Source: an uncultured bacterium (lineage in GTDB: Bacteria > Muiribacteriota > Ozemobacteria > Ozemobacterales > Ozemobacteraceae). Taken from it: a stretch of 46,354 nt of DNA. The notes beneath the pieces were generated by a model. That model worked only from the letters and a program-made list of their open reading frames with translations, made no database searches and had not been told where the DNA came from. The position numbers and the translations under genes were made by a program. Of this stretch, positions 44,194 through 46,354 are shown piece by piece. The first letter of the stretch is position 1; each line of letters opens with the position of its first letter. The stretch is from assembly GCA_946407375.1 (NCBI GenBank), contig CAMJNS010000009.1, positions 1-46,354 of the forward strand, read 5' to 3'.

Positions 44194-45198
44194 TCAAGTT
44201 AGATTTGAAATAAAAGAAATAAAACTATCTTTGCTTAGAGGTTTAGTTTTTATTCTTAAGATGTTTAAATCCATTTTTTCAGCATATTTTTGTTTTATTT
44301 TTATTGCATCTTTTTCTGTACAAACTAATGCTAAGTTTTTGCTTTGGGCTTCTTTTGTTAACTCTTCTAATTCTTTTTCTGTAAATCTATGATGATCTCG
44401 AAACTCTTTTTTGCTAAGAATAGTATAACCAGCTTGCTTTAATTGTTCATAAAAGCTTTTTGGGTTTCCTATTGCTGAAAAGGCTAATAATCCTGCTTTT
44501 TTATCAATATTGGCACGGGTACCATCGTATTTAAAGATTCCTTCACAAAGAGTCTGTGCTTTTATTATTGGAATCTTTGGTGCATTTTGGCTAAGCCAAT
44601 TAATCCAAAATTCAATTTGTTCTTTTGAAGCTGATTCACATCTTGTAAGTAAGATAACATTTGCTTGTTTGAGACGTTCTATAGGTTCTCTAAGACGGCC
44701 TTCGGGAATCAATCTGGCTTCATCTGGAGTAGACATAGCATCCCACAATATGAAATCAAAATCTTTGTATAATCGACGATATTGAAACCCATCATCTAGA
44801 AGAATAATATCTGGTTGATAACGCATTTCGCCTAAAATTGCTGCATGATGACGGTTTTTTCCTACCATTACTGGAATGTCAGGAAATCTATTATTAAGCA
44901 TTAAAGCTTCATCTGTAAGCTCAAATGGATGTTCGCCTTTTCCATAAAGTTCATAAAAACTTTTTTCCCATGGGCAGCGGTAGCCACGAGTTAAAACCAT
45001 AAGCTTCAAATCAGGTTTTTTTTCTTGAAGCTCTTTAATTATCTCAAATAAAACAGGAGTTTTGCCTGTTCCACCCATGCTAAGATTGCCAATAGAAATA
45101 ACTTTGGCTTTGGGTCTGTATTTTAAGAAGTAAAAGAAATCAAAGAAATTTCTTTCTAGGAATGACAGATTCGAATATATATTTGCAAGAATACTCAT
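44194..45198 (-). CDS. lpxK: tetraacyldisaccharide 4'-kinase
   Basis: VISIGNLSMGGTGKTPVLFEI, LTRGYR, DIILLDDGFQYRRL. Confidence 0.94.
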   Translation of the reverse strand: MSILANIYSNLSFLERNFFDFFYFLKYRPKAKVISIGNLSMGGTGKTPVLFEIIKELQEKKPDLKLMVLTRGYRCPWEKSFYELYGKGEHPFELTDEALMLNNRFPDIPVMVGKNRHHAAILGEMRYQPDIILLDDGFQYRRLYKDFDFILWDAMSTPDEARLIPEGRLREPIERLKQANVILLTRCESASKEQIEFWINWLSQNAPKIPIIKAQTLCEGIFKYDGTRANIDKKAGLLAFSAIGNPKSFYEQLKQAGYTILSKKEFRDHHRFTEKELEELTKEAQSKNLALVCTEKDAIKIKQKYAEKMDLNILRIKTKPLSKDSFISFISNLT

Positions 45199-46166
45199 TG
45201 GTTCATTATATCATATTTTTCTTCTAGTAATTGTGAAAATGCCGTTCTCATTTTTATGAATAATTTTTCATTGCTAAATATAAACTCTTCTGAAGCCTTT
45301 TCATACCCAAAAGAAATTCCGTTTTCGTCTATTTGTATTCTATTAGAAAATGCTAAATCCTTCACTTTATCATCGTAACAGACTAATTTTGTTGGCAAAC
45401 CACTTCTAAGCATTGCCAAAGCAACATGATATCTCATTGCTATTCCTTGGCTGAAATTTTCGCAGATTAGGGCACAATCAGAAAAATCAGTTATATTTCT
45501 AATATCATAGGTGTTAAATGTTTTGTATATGGCAAATTCATCATTTTTTCTAGCCACCAAACCTATTTTTTTTCCATGAAAAGAATTAATCTGCAAAGCT
45601 GCTTTTTCTAAAAGATTAGTTTTGTTCCATTGTCTCAAATTTACGCCCAAAACAGATTTGTTAATTTCTTTTATTTTTTTTATGGGAAAATGCCATGTCC
45701 AGTCTGTACCAAGCTTCACATTTGCATTTGGTAATAGGCTTTTATATAGGTCATAAGAGGTTTTATCTCTCACATAAGCTATTTTCACAAAAGATAAAGC
45801 TTTTTTAACTAATCTTTTTGCTTTTTCAGAACGTAAAGGACCTATTCCTGTTCCAAACAAAACAGGTGTGGAGCCCATTTTAGCTGCGGCAATAATTCTA
45901 TAGGCAAAAAAAGTTACTCCTTCCCAGGACCAGTCCTGTAAAATACCGCCAGTAAAAATAGTTACAGGAGATTTATAAGCAGCTTTTAAAAAGGGATATA
46001 AAGAAAAGAACCCCCTTCGTTTTATGTCTATTCCGTAGTTGTGGTTAGAACCGCTGGTTATTATTGGAGTTATTCCTTTTGGCAGATTTTCGCAAATGGC
46101 TTTTAAAATTGCTTCATCGCCCAAATTGCCTTCACCAAAGAAACCTGTAAGTAATATATTTTGCAA
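45195..46166 (-). CDS. csaB: polysaccharide pyruvyl transferase
   Basis: GFFGEGNLGDEAIL, FTGGILQDWSWEG, GTGIGPLRSEKAKRLVKKAL, MRYHVALAMLRSGLP. Confidence 0.88.
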   Translation of the reverse strand: MQNILLTGFFGEGNLGDEAILKAICENLPKGITPIITSGSNHNYGIDIKRRGFFSLYPFLKAAYKSPVTIFTGGILQDWSWEGVTFFAYRIIAAAKMGSTPVLFGTGIGPLRSEKAKRLVKKALSFVKIAYVRDKTSYDLYKSLLPNANVKLGTDWTWHFPIKKIKEINKSVLGVNLRQWNKTNLLEKAALQINSFHGKKIGLVARKNDEFAIYKTFNTYDIRNITDFSDCALICENFSQGIAMRYHVALAMLRSGLPTKLVCYDDKVKDLAFSNRIQIDENGISFGYEKASEEFIFSNEKLFIKMRTAFSQLLEEKYDIMNQ

Positions 46167-46239
46167 AAGAAAAACTCCTTTTTCTATTTATTATACAATA
46201 AAGTTATAAAACAATAAAAAGCAATAGCTTATGATAAGT

Positions 46240-46260
46240 CAGGGCAAACGCAAACTTTTT
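46240..46260 (-). repeat. inverted copy of the 21-bp repeat at 34-54
   Basis: Exact reverse complement of 34-54. Confidence 0.85.
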
Positions 46261-46354
46261 CTTTTATTGATCAGTGTTATAAAGTATCTGTTTTTTGTGT
46301 CGTCCTTATCGGACGAGTGGGTATATATCATCTGTCCCTAGGGCGTTTTCAACA

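Noticed and set aside
46306-46353. Possible truncated CDS C-terminus on the minus strand (VENALGTDDIYPLVR-stop)
   Set aside because: Only about 15 open codons before the window edge; plausible but not supportable.
1-46354. Inverted 21-bp repeat as ends of a giant transposon or ICE
   Set aside because: Content is housekeeping; no transposase, integrase or conjugation genes; a regulatory or dispersed repeat explanation is simpler.
1-46354. CRISPR array, toxin-antitoxin or prophage/defence island
   Set aside because: No regularly spaced direct repeats with spacers and no recognisable cas, TA, phage structural or restriction genes.

Overview
Low-GC bacterial chromosomal window of about 46 kb with mostly housekeeping genes and a gram-negative-type envelope (lpxK, SLH-domain porin, csaB). 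Recognisable genes include a sigma54 activator, ComFB, a STAS protein, rpmE, thyX, chorismate mutase, a TrkA-like protein, asnA, a large Hsp70-like protein, a double GT4 glycosyltransferase, ackA, oraS/oraE, mini-RNase III, a HEAT-repeat protein, dnaN, ileS, HD-GYP and SpoIIE-type signalling proteins, mtnA plus a class II aldolase, an RRM protein, tRNA-Gln(UUG), lpxK and csaB. The standout is a non-coding, GC-enriched interval of about 1.2 kb (about 17389-18590, + strand). It has its own sigma70-like promoter, a strong intrinsic terminator, perfect long-range pairing between its 5' and 3' ends, several GNRA-capped hairpins and a nested multibranch 3' domain. I interpret it as a very large structured ncRNA, possibly a new class in the style of OLE/GOLLD/ROOL. 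It lies directly upstream of two tandem paralogous membrane-anchored proteins of unknown function, a DUF6273-like exported protein and a Cys-rich membrane protein. Other points of interest are MITE/REP-like palindromic repeats (one between oraS and oraE, one that seems to have tandemly duplicated the 3' end of ackA), a 9-bp iteron/VNTR upstream of the SLH porin, an mtnA-aldolase pair suggesting a DHAP shunt, and a 21-bp inverted repeat near both window ends. All calls come from reading sequence and motifs by eye; no database search or folding program was run.
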